Positions 21,831 to 32,800 of a DNA stretch of 64,000 bases are shown here, piece after piece. The translations under genes were made by a program, and so were the position numbers. This DNA is from Branchipolynoe longqiensis (Eukaryota > Annelida > Polychaeta > Phyllodocida > Polynoidae), in contig CM059198.1 in the NCBI GenBank assembly GCA_030323885.1, positions 60,414,917 to 60,478,916 on the forward strand, given 5' to 3'. The notes beneath the pieces are model-generated. The model saw only the letters and a program-made list of their open reading frames with translations, was not told the origin of the DNA and did not search any database. Numbering within the stretch: the first letter of the stretch is position 1; each line of letters starts with the position of its first letter.

Positions 21831-22084
21831 TTAGTATTTGTTTTGATTAATTTGATGCAAAAGAATTCACTAATTAGCAAACATGCCTGTACTAAAGTGC
21901 CTTTTGGTGTGTTGTATTAATACACAGCCCACATAATTTTGGTACCAAGATAAAGAGTAACGCTTAAGTTCATTCTGCGTTTAATTTAAACATAGACCCA
22001 GATATAAGTGTTTTAAAATGAGCAATTGTTCAATGTATTTAACCTAAATGCAAGCTATGCACTTAACATAAATGTTCACACAGG

Positions 22085-22825
22085 GTAGGTTCAATAACCA
22101 TACAATATGTAGATTGTACAGGATCTTGGTCGCAAGAGCAAATGTAGTGGACTGATGAAAATGAAAGATAGTGTGCCTAAAGAAGGGTATCAAACCCATA
22201 CTTCCGGTTATTCCTGGACTAACGTCATGACAATTACACTACCTAGGTTCCCTCATGCAATCAACCTATCCAAGCCTACCTGTCTATCTGTCTTCGTGCC
22301 TGAGAGGTCAGTGCAGATGACTGCTGTAGTGTCAATGGGGTGATGAAAATGGGAAATATTGCGCCTAGAGCGGGACTGGATCCCACATCTCTTTGCATTC
22401 TGGGCCAGTGTGCTAACCATTACACCACCTAGGCTCCCTGATGTCACCACACTAACCATGCCAACTTGTCTATGTGGCTCCTTGCCCAAGAGGTCAGTGC
22501 AGACCACTACACTCATCCCAGTGGAATTCTAAATCTGTTAATGCTTTCAATTACATACATACAGGCAATGCAACACACTTAGATACACAGGGTAGGTTCA
22601 ACAACTATGCAGCGCATAGAATCATGGTCATGGCAACCAGCATCATGGGTGTTATGAAAATGGGAAATATTGTGCCTAGAGCGGAACTCAAACCCACATC
22701 TCTTTGCATTCCGGGCCAGTGTGCTAACCATTACACCACCTAGGCTCCCTGATGTCACCTCACTACCCACGCCTACCTGTCTATGCGGCTGCTTGCCCGA
22801 GAGGTCAGTGCAGAGTACTACAATA
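22085..22825 (-). mobile_element. SINE-B tandem array, three units, reverse orientation
   Basis: Units end near 22345, 22520 and 22825, each with GGGAAATATTGCGCCTAGAG, GGGTTCGA-complement, TGTGCTAACCATTACACCAC and GAGAGGTCAGTGCAG. The first unit is more diverged (TGGACTAACGTCATGACAAT), abuts the second directly, and the second and third are joined by the family linker (GGTAGGTTCAACAACTATGC). Confidence 0.85.
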
Positions 22826-23020
22826 GCAATGAAACTGAAGCACACTTTGGGAGAAGGGCCAGTGACAAAGAAACCATTATACGGCGGTTGTAAAACAGGA
22901 GCACACAGCTTCCAGTCAAGAACTCAGCAATATATCTACCTAGAAGTGTGTGGCGAAGGGAATGCAAGTGGGGTGGGGACTACTAAGCAAATCAGCCACA
23001 CCCGTGAATGAGTCAAATGG

Positions 23021-23391
23021 TGGCCAGGTCTGCTAGTGGGGCAGCACTATAAATTCGGTAGAGTGCAGGCTTCGAGTGCCAGAGATCAAGAGTTTGGTTC
23101 CGGTTCGAGTCAAACCATTGATGTATACAATGTATACTTGTCACTACCTAACCTGAAGCTCAGCATTAATAGGATAGGGGAAGGACTGGTTAGCTAAGTG
23201 TCAGGATAATGTGATTGAGTGGGATATTGGGTCATGGTGCCGGCAGTCTGATTTCCCAGTGGGGTAACACTAGAAAATTGCCATGACTGTGCACTCTCAC
23301 AAGTCGCTACCCGTCCTGATATGACCTTAGATGTTGCCAGGACATACAACACCAACAACCAATCAACCAATCAACCAACCTCTGGCACCAC
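23021..23391 (+). mobile_element. SINE-A copy with rearranged 5' end
   Basis: A body piece (TGGCCAGGTCTGCTAGTGGGGCAGCACTATAAA) is fused to a head beginning inside box A (TTCGGTAGAGTGCAGG). The linker, body and a long CCAATCAACCAATCAACC tail follow. The fusion suggests template switching or recombination between two copies. Confidence 0.85.
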
Positions 23392-24170
23392 CAACCACCT
23401 GCATCTTGCCTACTGCGTTAATCCAGTGTCAGTCGCAGCGAAGGAATGAATTTGTCATCTGATATATTTACTTATTCCTCAAACACAATGCATTAAGGCC
23501 AGATAAAAATTAACTTGCTTAGCATCCTCGCCCACACTGAGAAATGCCCCCGACCTCCACATATTTGTTATTTGTCAAATACCCTTCAAATAAAATATAA
23601 AAACTCAAAAACAACACTTTCCGGACTATTATAAGGATTCCGCAATGATCGACAACCTTCATCCTGATGATTTTATAGTAATTTTAATGTTTTTTCTTGT
23701 TCAATTTCTAGATAGGAAAGTGTCTATGGCCTTCTTTACCTACCTATCATGCCTTCCGACAATGGATACCATGGCTAGTTTTCTCCTTCCTGTACATCGC
23801 CATTCTACATACAAAATAAAGTATACAAATAAAAACGTCCAACCCAACCTGGAAAAGTTCAAAATGGGTGGACGCTAAACAAGTATTTTTTTGTATGTGG
23901 CCTAAATGTGGGACAAATTCTGCCTTGGCCTCGTTCCTGAATTCAGACGCGCTGGCTGCGGTGACAACACCTCGGGATGCCTCGGCGTCTCCGCACCTGT
24001 CAGTTTTGTAACTTCTCTTTTCCTTCCGGTTGACTATCCGGTAGTGAAACATTCAAAGTCATCACCCTGCATCTCTGGAGCATTCACTCACAGTGACACC
24101 GGTGTCTGCAGTCGGACTGCGCAGTCTCAACCGCAATAATAGTACCGTTGCCATAACAACAAAACTTGCC
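23392..24170. other. About 780 bp non-coding
   Basis: Frames at 23645-23878 (77 aa) and 23747-24052 (101 aa, minus) show no domain. Confidence 0.45.
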
Positions 24171-24415
24171 AACTTCCCCACACACCCACACACAAACTCC
24201 ACTCACCCACCCGCCCACCCCTCCAACCACCTACCACTCACCCAACCCACGCACCCAACCCACCCACCCACCTACCCACTCACCTACCACTCCACTCACC
24301 CAACCCACCCACCCAACCACTCTCCCAACCAACCCACCCGCCCACCCGCCCACCCACCAACTCCACTCAACCCCCCCTCCCCCTCGCCCTCCCTCCCTCC
24401 CTCCCTCGTCACCTG
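24171..24415 (+). repeat. (CACCCA/CTACC) C-rich minisatellite
   Basis: Irregular CCCACCCACC, CCAACCCACC and CTCACCTACCACTCCACTC units, ending in (CCCT)n. The 161-aa and 121-aa frames across it are artefacts. Confidence 0.9.
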
Positions 24416-24677
24416 GACCAACACTTTCACTTCTACTCGCTACAAAATGTCATCTGCTCTCAATTTACTTCCCCAACGCAACAGGCTATTTTTGTCACCG
24501 ATTCCCCCAAAATACTGTCGATTGGAGCTGAAAGTGGAGGATAGGCTGGATGGAAATGCTAGATGTCAGCTGTGGTAAGTACAGCTGCAGCAGATGACAT
24601 TTATTAGCTATAGGTAATAAATGAATAAATAGACCTTTCCTGCAACAATGTGTCATACTTTAATCTGCTATCCATTA

Positions 24678-25002
24678 AGCCACAGTCACACATCACCGGA
24701 TTTAGCAATGGACATAATTGTCGAGTCCGGGCGTCATAAGTATCAAAATGTATTAAAATGTGTCAAAATGTTGCGATATCGGGTCAAAGGCCGCTGGACG
24801 AATGGACGTGAAACTGACATGGAACGGACATACAATGGACATGAAACGGACATGAACGGATAGCCAACGGACGAAACAAAATCAAAACAAGAACCATAGA
24901 CGGCAGTCCAGCGGCATTCGCTCCAAGTTTTGTGCATGTTTAAAACGTGTACGGACACAAAACGGACGTTGATCAGTTTCTGTCCGTTTCCCCCAATCCG
25001 GC
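24678..25002. mobile_element. Self-repetitive TIR element E5 (CATGAAACGGA words)
   Basis: Starts AGCCACAGTCACACATCACC after TTA (24675-24677) and stops at TCCGGC before TTA (25003-25005). The interior repeats ACGGACATGAAACGGACATG and related words, the complement of E2's words. The end TTTCCCCCAATCCGG matches E2 inverted. The outermost TIR on the right appears deleted. Confidence 0.7.
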
Positions 25003-25174
25003 TTAAGAGTAGTTCTTGCCATTGCTACTAGAGGGTTTGAGTCGGTGGTAGGAAATGTCTATAGATCCTATATAAGACCTTTTCCCACATAGCACAGAGA
25101 CCCAGTAACCATAACATTAGTTCTTGCCAATGACACCAGAGGGTGCCTGTACTCCTCCATTCTATTCTTCTTTC

Positions 25175-25317
25175 TGTTGTACAAATATCTCAAAAGTTAA
25201 CCATTTAAGATGAAAGTCACTTTAATCTAAACAAAAGTAGATTATAACATTCATTGTAATATATTTATCTCAGAAAACTGACAGAAGCTCATAACCATCG
25301 GAATATTCAACTTTAAC
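25175..25317 (-). mobile_element. MITE-1 half copy
   Basis: Only the half with ATATCTCAAAAGTTAACCAT, GTAATATATTTATCTCAGAA and the end ATCGGAATATTCAACTTTAA remains. Confidence 0.7.
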
Positions 25318-25749
25318 AACTTTAAAAAAGAATGGACCTGTTCTGGGGTGCATGCAAAATAAGCTGTTGTCTGCAACATTGAGTCTTCCCATTGCCACCA
25401 GAGGGCAGACTGGTGGTGGCAATCACATATTTCACAATCCTCTCATAACGCACACTATCAATTCCTTTTCCGGAAGTAATATCGAATTTCCAATTCATCG
25501 CTAACTTGTATTTACGGGTGAAATTTGTTTCGCTTAACGCCTTCCCATAGCATTCACTGCTCAAGGAATATATCATCATTATCTGAGATGGCAAAGTAAG
25601 CCATGGCTTTCAAGAATCTCCTGAATGAGGAAATTAAGTGAGTGCAGAGATTGCTGTGGTTACAATTAAATGGCAATTACCATGCCGCAATTAGGCCCAC
25701 TTTCAGTTATCATTAAAAATTCAAAGAGTCATGGCTGATCATTGTATTT
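25318..25749. other. Non-coding stretch
   Basis: No feature recognised. GTCTTCCCATTGCCACCAGAGGGC near 25383 echoes TTCTTGCCAATGACACCAGAGGG near 25120 and GCCATTGCTACTAGAGGG near 25017, a weak local repeat. Confidence 0.4.
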
Positions 25750-26093
25750 TTGTGAATGAAAGTGGAATTGAACCTCGATCCAACGGACTAATAGGGGGGA
25801 GCAGTTGTCCGTTAAAGCCATTTGTCCATTGCAGCGACAACATTTTCTGGGGGGTATGAAAATAAACACAAAATACAGAACTAAGGTTCATAAAAAGTGG
25901 TGGTGTCTACTGAAGTATTGCTGGTGGAAGGCTGGGGTTCAGAATGCTGGGGTTCAGGATTCTTGCATTTAAAAAATGTGTCAAGTTTCAACTGCTTGCC
26001 TAGCTGATACTGTTCCCTAATAACTAGTTCTCTTAAAGTAGCGGATTGTGTCCGTTGGATCCGGAATCCGTTGGATCGATGTTCATCTGTACT
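25750..26093. mobile_element. Pogo/Tigger-like MITE T1
   Basis: Left end AGTGGAATTGAACCTCGATC and inverted right end (complement of GGATCGATGTTCATCTGTAC). The interior has GTCCGTT/TTGTCCATT words. Ends of the form CAGTnnAACCTCG are known from Tc1-mariner pogo/Tigger elements. Confidence 0.6.
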
Positions 26094-26227
26094 TGTAAAT
26101 GTATGCTCTCTCTCTCTCTGTATTCATCTGTTGTGTTAAGTATTATGCTAGTATAAAGGCACGGAAGGGGATTATTTGTTTATATATATTGTACTAAATA
26201 TTCTGTCTTCTTCCTCCTCCACCTGAC

Positions 26228-26550
26228 CAGGCACGGTGGCCGAATCGGTAGAGCGTGGGCCTCGCATGCGGGAGATCGGGAGTTCGGTTCCCGGTCGAGT
26301 CAAACCGATGACTTATGAAATTGATACTCGTCGCTTCCTAGCCTGGCACTTGGCATTAATAGGATGAGGTAAGGACTGGTTATCTCAGTTTTAGGATAAT
26401 GTGACTGAGTGGGATATCGGGTGATGGTGAAGGTGGCCTGATATCTCAGTGGGACAGCACTATCAAATTGCCATCAGTGTACACTGTCACAAGTCGGTAC
26501 CTGTCCTGATATGACCTTAGATGTTCCCATGACGTAACACTCCAACGACC
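26228..26550 (+). mobile_element. SINE-A copy, full length
   Basis: Well preserved head GGTGGCCGAATCGGTAGAGC, box B-like GGGAGTTCGGTTCCC, linker, body, short tail ACTCCAACGACC. Confidence 0.92.
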
Positions 26551-26978
26551 ACATGATTGATACACTTAACCTGAATATAGCTGAATAAAATGAAATAACT
26601 TCCCCAAAATATCATCATTCACTTGGCATCATGCGAATCAATGAGGGGTCCATCACAAAATCATTTGACAAAGTACAATAACTCACTCATCTGCAATAGA
26701 GGTACTTCTTAAAACTAATTACTGGATTAATTGTGATCTAAACGGCAACGTTACAATGATACCAGCAGAACTCATTAAGACCGACAATTATTTTGAGGTA
26801 CACATCTTTTATTTTAATTACATTTTTGGATTGGCATTTATGTGGTTTTGCGCCTGAATTCTTCATTTGTCGCTACTTAAGCTGGCGCTTGGCATTACAA
26901 CTGCAGAACAAGGAACAGTGGAATAAGGAAGACAAATTAAATCATTCACTATTAAAATTCCCCCAGCTGAAAGCTGCT
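26551..26978. other. Non-coding stretch with a short SINE-A linker echo
   Basis: TTGTCGCTACTTAAGCTGGCGCTTGGCATTA at about 26868-26898 matches the SINE-A linker only. The following AAGGAACAGTGGAATAAGGA recurs (AAGGAGCAGTGGAATGAGGA) at 52070 behind another SINE-A fragment. Confidence 0.5.
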
Positions 26979-27498
26979 TTATCTGATGAAAGCATCACAT
27001 GTTTTAAACCAAAACACTTATCTAGATTGTATTCAACATATCTAACCTATATACAGGTGCACTTCTTAACCAGATGGGATGGCCGAATGAGTTAGAGCGA
27101 CCGACTCCTGTGCTGGTAGATCGTGGGGTCGTGTGTTCGAACACTGGTCGAGTCAAACCAATGACTTAAAAATTGATACTTGTCGCTTCCTAGCCAGGCA
27201 TTCGGCATTATTAGGATAGGGCAAGGACTGGTGTGCTCAGTGTCAGGATAATGTAACTGACTGGGATATCAGGTCATGGTGCCGGCAGCCTGGTTTCCCA
27301 GTGGGACAGCACTATAAAGTCACCATGAGTGTGCACTGTCACAAGTCGGTACCCGTCCTGATATGACCTTAGATGTTGCTAGGACTTAAAACAACCACAA
27401 ACAAACAAACATCTTAATCATTTGTTTCTGCGTAGAAGGGGAGAGTAAGTCAATAATGTAACAGCACTTCTTACTCCTGACGCATGTGCTGTCAGAAT
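26979..27498 (-). mobile_element. MITE-1 copy interrupted by SINE-A, running into the N gap
   Basis: MITE-1 landmarks ATCTGATGAAAGCATC, CACTTATCTAGATTGTATTC and AGGTGCACTTCTTAA stop at 27068 and resume at about 27410 (CTTAATCATTTGTTTCTGCG TAGAAGG). Confidence 0.75.
27069..27409 (+). mobile_element. SINE-A copy, full length, inside MITE-1
   Basis: Head GGGATGGCCGAATGAGTTAG, box B-like GTGTTCGAACACTGG, complete body and tail. The short string TCTTAA borders both sides and may be the target-site duplication. Confidence 0.92.
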
Positions 27499-27997
27499 NN
27501 NNNNNNNNNNNNNNNNNNNNNNNNNNNNNNNNNNNNNNNNNNNNNNNNNNNNNNNNNNNNNNNNNNNNNNNNNNNNNNNNNNNNNNNNNNNNNNNNNNNN
27601 NNNNNNNNNNNNNNNNNNNNNNNNNNNNNNNNNNNNNNNNNNNNNNNNNNNNNNNNNNNNNNNNNNNNNNNNNNNNNNNNNNNNNNNNNNNNNNNNNNNN
27701 NNNNNNNNNNNNNNNNNNNNNNNNNNNNNNNNNNNNNNNNNNNNNNNNNNNNNNNNNNNNNNNNNNNNNNNNNNNNNNNNNNNNNNNNNNNNNNNNNNNN
27801 NNNNNNNNNNNNNNNNNNNNNNNNNNNNNNNNNNNNNNNNNNNNNNNNNNNNNNNNNNNNNNNNNNNNNNNNNNNNNNNNNNNNNNNNNNNNNNNNNNNN
27901 NNNNNNNNNNNNNNNNNNNNNNNNNNNNNNNNNNNNNNNNNNNNNNNNNNNNNNNNNNNNNNNNNNNNNNNNNNNNNNNNNNNNNNNNNNNNNNNNN
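27499..27997. other. Assembly gap (499 Ns)
   Basis: Unsequenced. Any frame spanning it is meaningless. Confidence 1.
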
Positions 27998-28087
27998 CCT
28001 ACAGAATCGGATTAGATGGCCCGTGGTGGGTATGGTGTCTCTTCTATTTTTCAAAGTAGGATTCAATCCCCAGCCTTCAATCTCCTG

Positions 28088-28230
28088 CATTTATTAAGTA
28101 TTTGGTGTAATATATGGAATGCCATGCTAAGGCATTTTAATAGAACCTGTTACTGCTGAAATTGAAGAGGTCAGAGTTTAGACAAGCAGGTCAAAATTAA
28201 ATTTGCGTGTTTACACTTCAAATATATCAT
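28088..28230 (-). mobile_element. MITE-1 fragment, broken by SINE-B
   Basis: CATTTATTAAGTATTTGGTG, TAGAACCTGTTACTGCTGAA and GTTTACACTTCAAATAT match MITE-1. The sequence then stops where SINE-B begins. Confidence 0.65.
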
Positions 28231-28231
28231 A

Positions 28232-28722
28232 ATGTAATGGTCTGCACTGACCTCTCAGGCAAGGATCCGAATAGTCAAGTAGGTGTGGGTTGTATGTTGA
28301 CATCAGGGAGCCTAGGTGGTGTAATGGTTAGCATGCTGGCCCAGAATGCAAAGAAATGTGGGTTTGAGTCCTGCTCTAGGTGCAATATTTCCCATTTTCA
28401 TCACCCCCAGGACAATGGGTGCTGTGACCATGATCTTCTACAAGCTACAGGTTGTATAGTTGTTGAACCTACCCTTTGTATGTATGTGTAAGTGCATTGC
28501 CTGTATGTAATTGTAAGCATTAAAAGACTTACAATTCCAGGAAGATGAGTACAGTACTCTGCACTGACCTCTCAGGCAAGGAGCCATATAGACAGGTAGG
28601 TGTGGGTAGTATGGTGACATCAGAGAGCCTATGTGGTGTAATGGTTAGCACACTGGCCTGGAATGCAAAGAGATGTTGGTTCAAGTCCTGCTCTAGGCGC
28701 AATATTTCCGATTTTCATCACC
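28232..28722 (+). mobile_element. SINE-B tandem dimer
   Basis: Units at about 28232-28410 and 28545-28722 with GGTGTAATGGTTAGCA(C/T)(A/G)C and the same linker (CATTGCCTGTATGTAATTGT, TTAAAAGACTTACAATTCCA) as the other dimers. Confidence 0.87.
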
Positions 28723-28789
28723 CTGACCCGCTATATATAGGAATAGCACGCACTGGACTTTGACTAACTTGAACATGCCTCCAAATGCT

Positions 28790-29146
28790 GTAGCGTAGAA
28801 TCCAATGCCTGATGGCTTTGAGTTTTTGTCATTTTCTGAGATAAATACATTAAATTGATCATTATAAGGTACTTTACTTTAGGTTGAAGTAACTTTTAGT
28901 TTAAATGGCTAACTTTGGAGATATTTGAAGTGACAACATGCCAAATTAATTTTGGCAAGCACGCCAAAACTGTGATGCCATAGGCTTATGCAGTAACAGG
29001 TTCTATTAAATTGACTCCCCATGCACTTCTATGTGACAACAAATGCTTAATAACTGTACCAGTTTCTAAGATAAATATGTAGAATCAAATCTAGGTCAGT
29101 GTTTCGGTTTTGAAAATTTGATGCTTCATCGGACTATGCAACTTTC
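28790..29146 (+). mobile_element. MITE-1 copy f, full length
   Basis: All landmarks are present, from CCTGATGGCTTTGAG to CATCGGACTATGCAACTTTC. Confidence 0.85.
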
Positions 29147-29150
29147 ACGC

Positions 29151-29277
29151 GGAGCACCAGACTAGGAAGCGACAAGTATCAATTTTGTTAGTCATTGCTT
29201 TGAATCGACCGGGGAATCCAATTCCCGACGTTAGCGCGGAAAGCCTGCGCTCTACCGATTCGGTCAGGGTGTCCAGT
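29151..29277 (-). mobile_element. SINE-A 5' half only (head and linker)
   Basis: GACTAGGAAGCGACAAGTAT to GCTCTACCGATTCGGTCAGG. The body and tail are missing, so this is a 3'-deleted copy. Confidence 0.8.
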
Positions 29278-29431
29278 AATCTACCACCGGGGAAGTTGCA
29301 CTAATTCCCACAGAAACCACGACTGTGTAAAGCTACATAAACTGTTAGTGCAGCAGTAGGGGCGGCTAAGGCCTTAATCCGCCCCTAACCGCCTTCAAAC
29401 ACTGTGCTCCCAGAAGGGGCCTGTTGTCAGG

Positions 29432-29690
29432 CAGAATATTGACGCAACTCCTTCGCGCACACGCATAAAGCAATGCCAGCATCCTGCTGTGGGGATTCCC
29501 ATTCTACATCAGGGGCGCGTGTAGGGCACGATACCCCAGCCGTTCCTGCTACTACCCCCCACCCTACCCCCCACCCGTCTAGCCCCCCCACCCTCCACCC
29601 CTCACCCCTCTATGCCCCACCCCTCTACACCCCGACCCCTAAACATCCCCACCCTATACACCCCACCCCTCGATTTCCGACCTCTACCCT
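29432..29690 (+). repeat. Direct duplication, copy 1
   Basis: CAGAATATTGACGCAACTCC ... GGGGCGCGTGTAGGGCACGA ... CGATTTCCGACCTCTACCC. Near identical to 29791-30045; the differences are mostly single-base indels plus one or two substitutions. Confidence 0.9.
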
Positions 29691-31170
29691 CCCACCCCTC
29701 TACATCCACTCCTCTACAACCCAACCTCTATACCCCCACCCCTCTACCTCCACCCCTCTACACCCCACCCTTCTACCTCCCACCCCTCTACAGAATATTG
29801 ACGCAACTCCTTCCGCGACACGCATAAAGCAATGCCAGCATCTGCTGTGGGGATTCCATTCTACATCAGGGGCGCGTGTAGGGCACGATACCCCAGCCGT
29901 TCCTGCTACTACCCCCCCCTACCCCCACCCGTCTAGCCCCCCCACCCTCCACCCCTCACCCCTCTATGCCCCACCAATCTACACCCCGACCCCTAAACAT
30001 CCCCACCCTATACACCCCACCCCTCGATTTCCGACCTCTACCCCCCCCTCTACCCTCTCCTCTACTCATACCCCCATCCTCTCCACCCTCTACACCCCCA
30101 CCCTCTACTACCCCACCTACCCCCACCGCTCCCCATATTACCTCCCATACACCCCCAACCCATTACCCTTCCCCCACTCCTCTACCCCCACCAGTCTACT
30201 TACACTCCACTCCTTTCCCACCACCCCTCTACACTCCCCCAACCCTCTACCCTGACCCCTCTCCCCATCTCCCATCCCCCCCACCCTCTACTCCACACCC
30301 CTCTACCCCCCTCCCCTTGTCCCTCTCATCATACCCCCCACACCTCTAACCCCTCCCCCACCAGTCTACATACACCCCACTCCTCTACCACCACCCTCTA
30401 CACCCCACCCATCTACCCCCACCCCTCTCCCCATCACCCATCCAACTCCACCCCTCTACACCCCACGCCTCTACCTCCCACCCCTCTCCCCATCACTCAT
30501 ACCCCCACCCGTCTCCACCCCACGCCTCTACCCCCCACCCCTCTACCCCCCAACCCTCTACCCCACCCTTCTACCCCGGCCGCTCTACACTCAACCACTC
30601 TACCCCCCACCTCTACCGTCTATCCCCCTAACCCTCTACCCCCAACCCTTCTCCCCATCACCCAGCCACCCCCAGCCTTATACCCCACCCCTCTACACCC
30701 CACCCTATACACCCCACCCCTGTACCCCCACCTTTCTACCCCAACCCCTCTACCCCCCACCAGTCTACATACACCCACTCCTCTGCCACCACTCCACTAC
30801 ACCCCACCCCTCTCCCCCCACCCTTCTACCTCCCAGCCTTATACCACCCAACCCTCAATCAACCCCCCACCCCTCTACCCCACCCCTCTACCCGCCACCC
30901 CTCTACCCCACCCCTCTACCCGCCATCCCTCTACCCCACCCCTCTACCCGCCATCGCTCTACCCCACCCCTCTACCCGTCACCCCTCTACCCCCACCCCT
31001 CTACCCGCCACCCCTCTACCCCACCCCTCTACCCCCACCTCTACCCCACCCCTCTACCCCCACCCCTCTACCCCACCCCTCTACCCCCACCTCTACCCGC
31101 CACCACCACCCCCACCCCTCTAAACCCCCACGCCTCCTAAACCCCACCTCTACCCCCACCCCACCCCTGG
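29545..31170 (+). repeat. C-rich minisatellite (CCACCCCTCTACCC units)
   Basis: About 1.6 kb of 12-15 bp units, best ordered at 30890-31090 (CACCCCTCTACCCGCCACCC alternation, about 25-27 bp higher order). Open frames up to 260 aa (Pro/Thr/Ser/His) are artefacts. Confidence 0.9.
29791..30045 (+). repeat. Direct duplication, copy 2
   Basis: See 29432-29690. It lies inside the minisatellite, offset about 359 bp. Confidence 0.9.
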
Positions 31171-31317
31171 TTCACCCTGGTGAAACCACTTCCTTTGTTG
31201 ATGGCGTTTTTCAATCACGGTACTGAAAGGGCATGCTCACTTATCTTACTGTGAAGGCAATGCCTGCGCCTTGCATATGCAAACCAAACATGTGGTGTTG
31301 ATGTAAATAGCCACTCC

Positions 31318-31480
31318 CACTTCGCCCCCCCCCCTTCTCCCTCTTCTCCCCTCCCTCCAGCCGCCACTTTCCCTTCTCCCCCCAGCCGCCCCAGCTCTCC
31401 TCCCCCCCTTCTATCCATTCCCATTCTATCCCCTCTCATCACGTGGTCTACTCTCCCCTCTCCTTCTCCCCATGTTCCCG
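31318..31480 (+). repeat. Polypyrimidine tract
   Basis: CCCCCTTCTCCCTCTTCTCC-type sequence. Gly/Glu-rich minus frame over it is an artefact. Confidence 0.8.
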
Positions 31481-31543
31481 ATGTTCCGGTAAATAGGGTC
31501 CGGTCTAGAGCTAGGCTCCACTTCCTGTGTTCTGAATGCACGA

Positions 31544-31847
31544 CCAGACAAGAAGGCCGAATGAGTTGAGCATCCGTCTCCCGTTTTGGTAGATTGTGGG
31601 ATTCGAACCCTGGTCGAGGCAAACCAATGACCTAAAAATTTATACTTGTCACTTCCTAGCCAGGTGCTCGGCATTATTAGGATAGGGCAAGGACTGGTTG
31701 GCTCAGTGTCAGGATAATATAACTGAGTGGGATATATCCCAGTGGTGCAGCACTAAAAGGTTGCCATGAGTGTCCACTGTCACAAATCGGGTCCGGATAT
31801 GACCTTAGATATTGCAAGGACGTAAAACTCCAACAACCAACCAACCA
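31544..31847 (+). mobile_element. SINE-A copy with internal deletion
   Basis: The head GAAGGCCGAATGAGTTGAGC is intact. The body lacks about 40 bp between GGGATAT and CCCAGTG. The tail is ACTCCAACAACCAACCAACC. Confidence 0.9.
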
Positions 31848-31893
31848 GCGAGACAGCGCCCTTACCGATTGGGCCATCTCGTTTGGTCTCCTC
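31848..31893 (-). mobile_element. Inverted SINE-A head fused to a SINE-A tail (junction 1)
   Basis: AGCGAGACAGCGCCCTTACC GATTGGGCCATCTCG is an inverted head joined directly to the preceding tail. A similar junction recurs at 32796. Confidence 0.75.
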
Positions 31894-31913
31894 CTGTATT
31901 CGGTATTGTTTGT

Positions 31914-32246
31914 TTGTTGTTGTTTTACGTCCTAGCAACATCTAAGGTCATATGAGGACCGGTACCGACTTGTGACAGTGCGCACTCATAGCGACTTTAT
32001 AGTGCTGTCCCACTGGGAAACCAGGCCGCCAGCACCATGACCTGGTATCCCACTCAGTCACATTATCCTAACACTGAGCACACCAGTCCTTGCCCTGTCC
32101 TAATAATGCTGAGCGCCTGGCTAGGAAGCGACAAGTATCAATTTTTAAGTCATTGGTTTGACTCGACCAGGGTTCGAACCCACGACCCCACGATCTACCA
32201 GCACGGGAGACGGACGCTCTAACTCATTCGGCCATCCCGTCTGGTC
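31914..32246 (-). mobile_element. SINE-A copy, full length
   Basis: Complete from GTTGTTGTTTTACGTCCTAG to TAACTCATTCGGCCATCCCG. Confidence 0.92.
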
Positions 32247-32800
32247 GGCATTAATAGGATAGGACTGGTTTTCACAGTGTCACGATGATGCGCAGCGAAG
32301 GAGGAAGACGGAGGCAGGAGTGGAGAAAAAGCACACTTTATTATGTAAAGTGGGGGGTGAGGGGGGGCAATGTACAATGTGGGGGAGTGTAGGTACAATG
32401 ATAATAAAGTGCAGGATAATGTCAGAGTCTTTTTAGGGGAGCGGCCCCGAAGAGGCCGAAGAGCTGAGTGGCGAGAGAGGGCAGCGAGGCTGGGTTATAA
32501 GGGAGAGAGAGAGAGAGGGGGGGGGGGGTTACGCAACGCAACGGTCGCGGGCTGGGGGGAGGTAGAGAGGGGGGGGGGGGGGGGGGGGGTGCTCCTCCTC
32601 CACTGCAAATCAAGTGCAATGCAAGCATTACGACCAATGTGACTGTGTGGGATATTGGGTCATGTTCCCAGTGGCCTGGTCTCCCAGTGGGGCAACACTA
32701 TTAAAAGTTGCAATGAATGCACAGTCACAAGTCGGTACCCGTCCTGATATGACCATAGATGTTAGCAGGACAAAAACTCCAATAACCAACCAACCGAGCA
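32247..32800 (+). mobile_element. SINE-A body split by an about 345-bp insert
   Basis: GGCATTAATAGGATAGGACT..CAGTGTCACGA (to about 32285) and ATGTGACTGTGTGGGATATT..ACCAACCAACC (from about 32638) are two halves of one SINE-A. Confidence 0.8.
32286..32637. mobile_element. Unidentified insert within SINE-A
   Basis: It interrupts a SINE at the same body position. The ends are TGATGCGCA and (inverted) TAATGCTTGCA. ACGA occurs at both borders. It contains GCACACTTTATTATGTAAAG and a partly inverted GATAATAAAGTGC, then G-rich runs (32510-32595). A solo LTR or small DNA element are both possible. Confidence 0.4.

Noticed and set aside
22253..22845. Conserved peptides such as RQVGVGSVVTSGSLGGVMVS in many short frames
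   Set aside because: They are conserved because SINE-B copies are translated in the same frame; the frames cross the tRNA-like region and have no independent support.
26228..26310. Genuine tRNA gene (box A and box B present)
   Set aside because: No proper anticodon stem or 3' acceptor pairing could be drawn, and the sequence continues into the SINE-A body as in about 20 other copies.
27386..28097. Frames of 191-234 aa
   Set aside because: Almost entirely Ns.
29473..30349. 260-aa and 127-aa Pro/Ser/Thr-rich frames
   Set aside because: Produced by the C-rich minisatellite and interrupted by the duplication at 29432/29791 that shifts frame.
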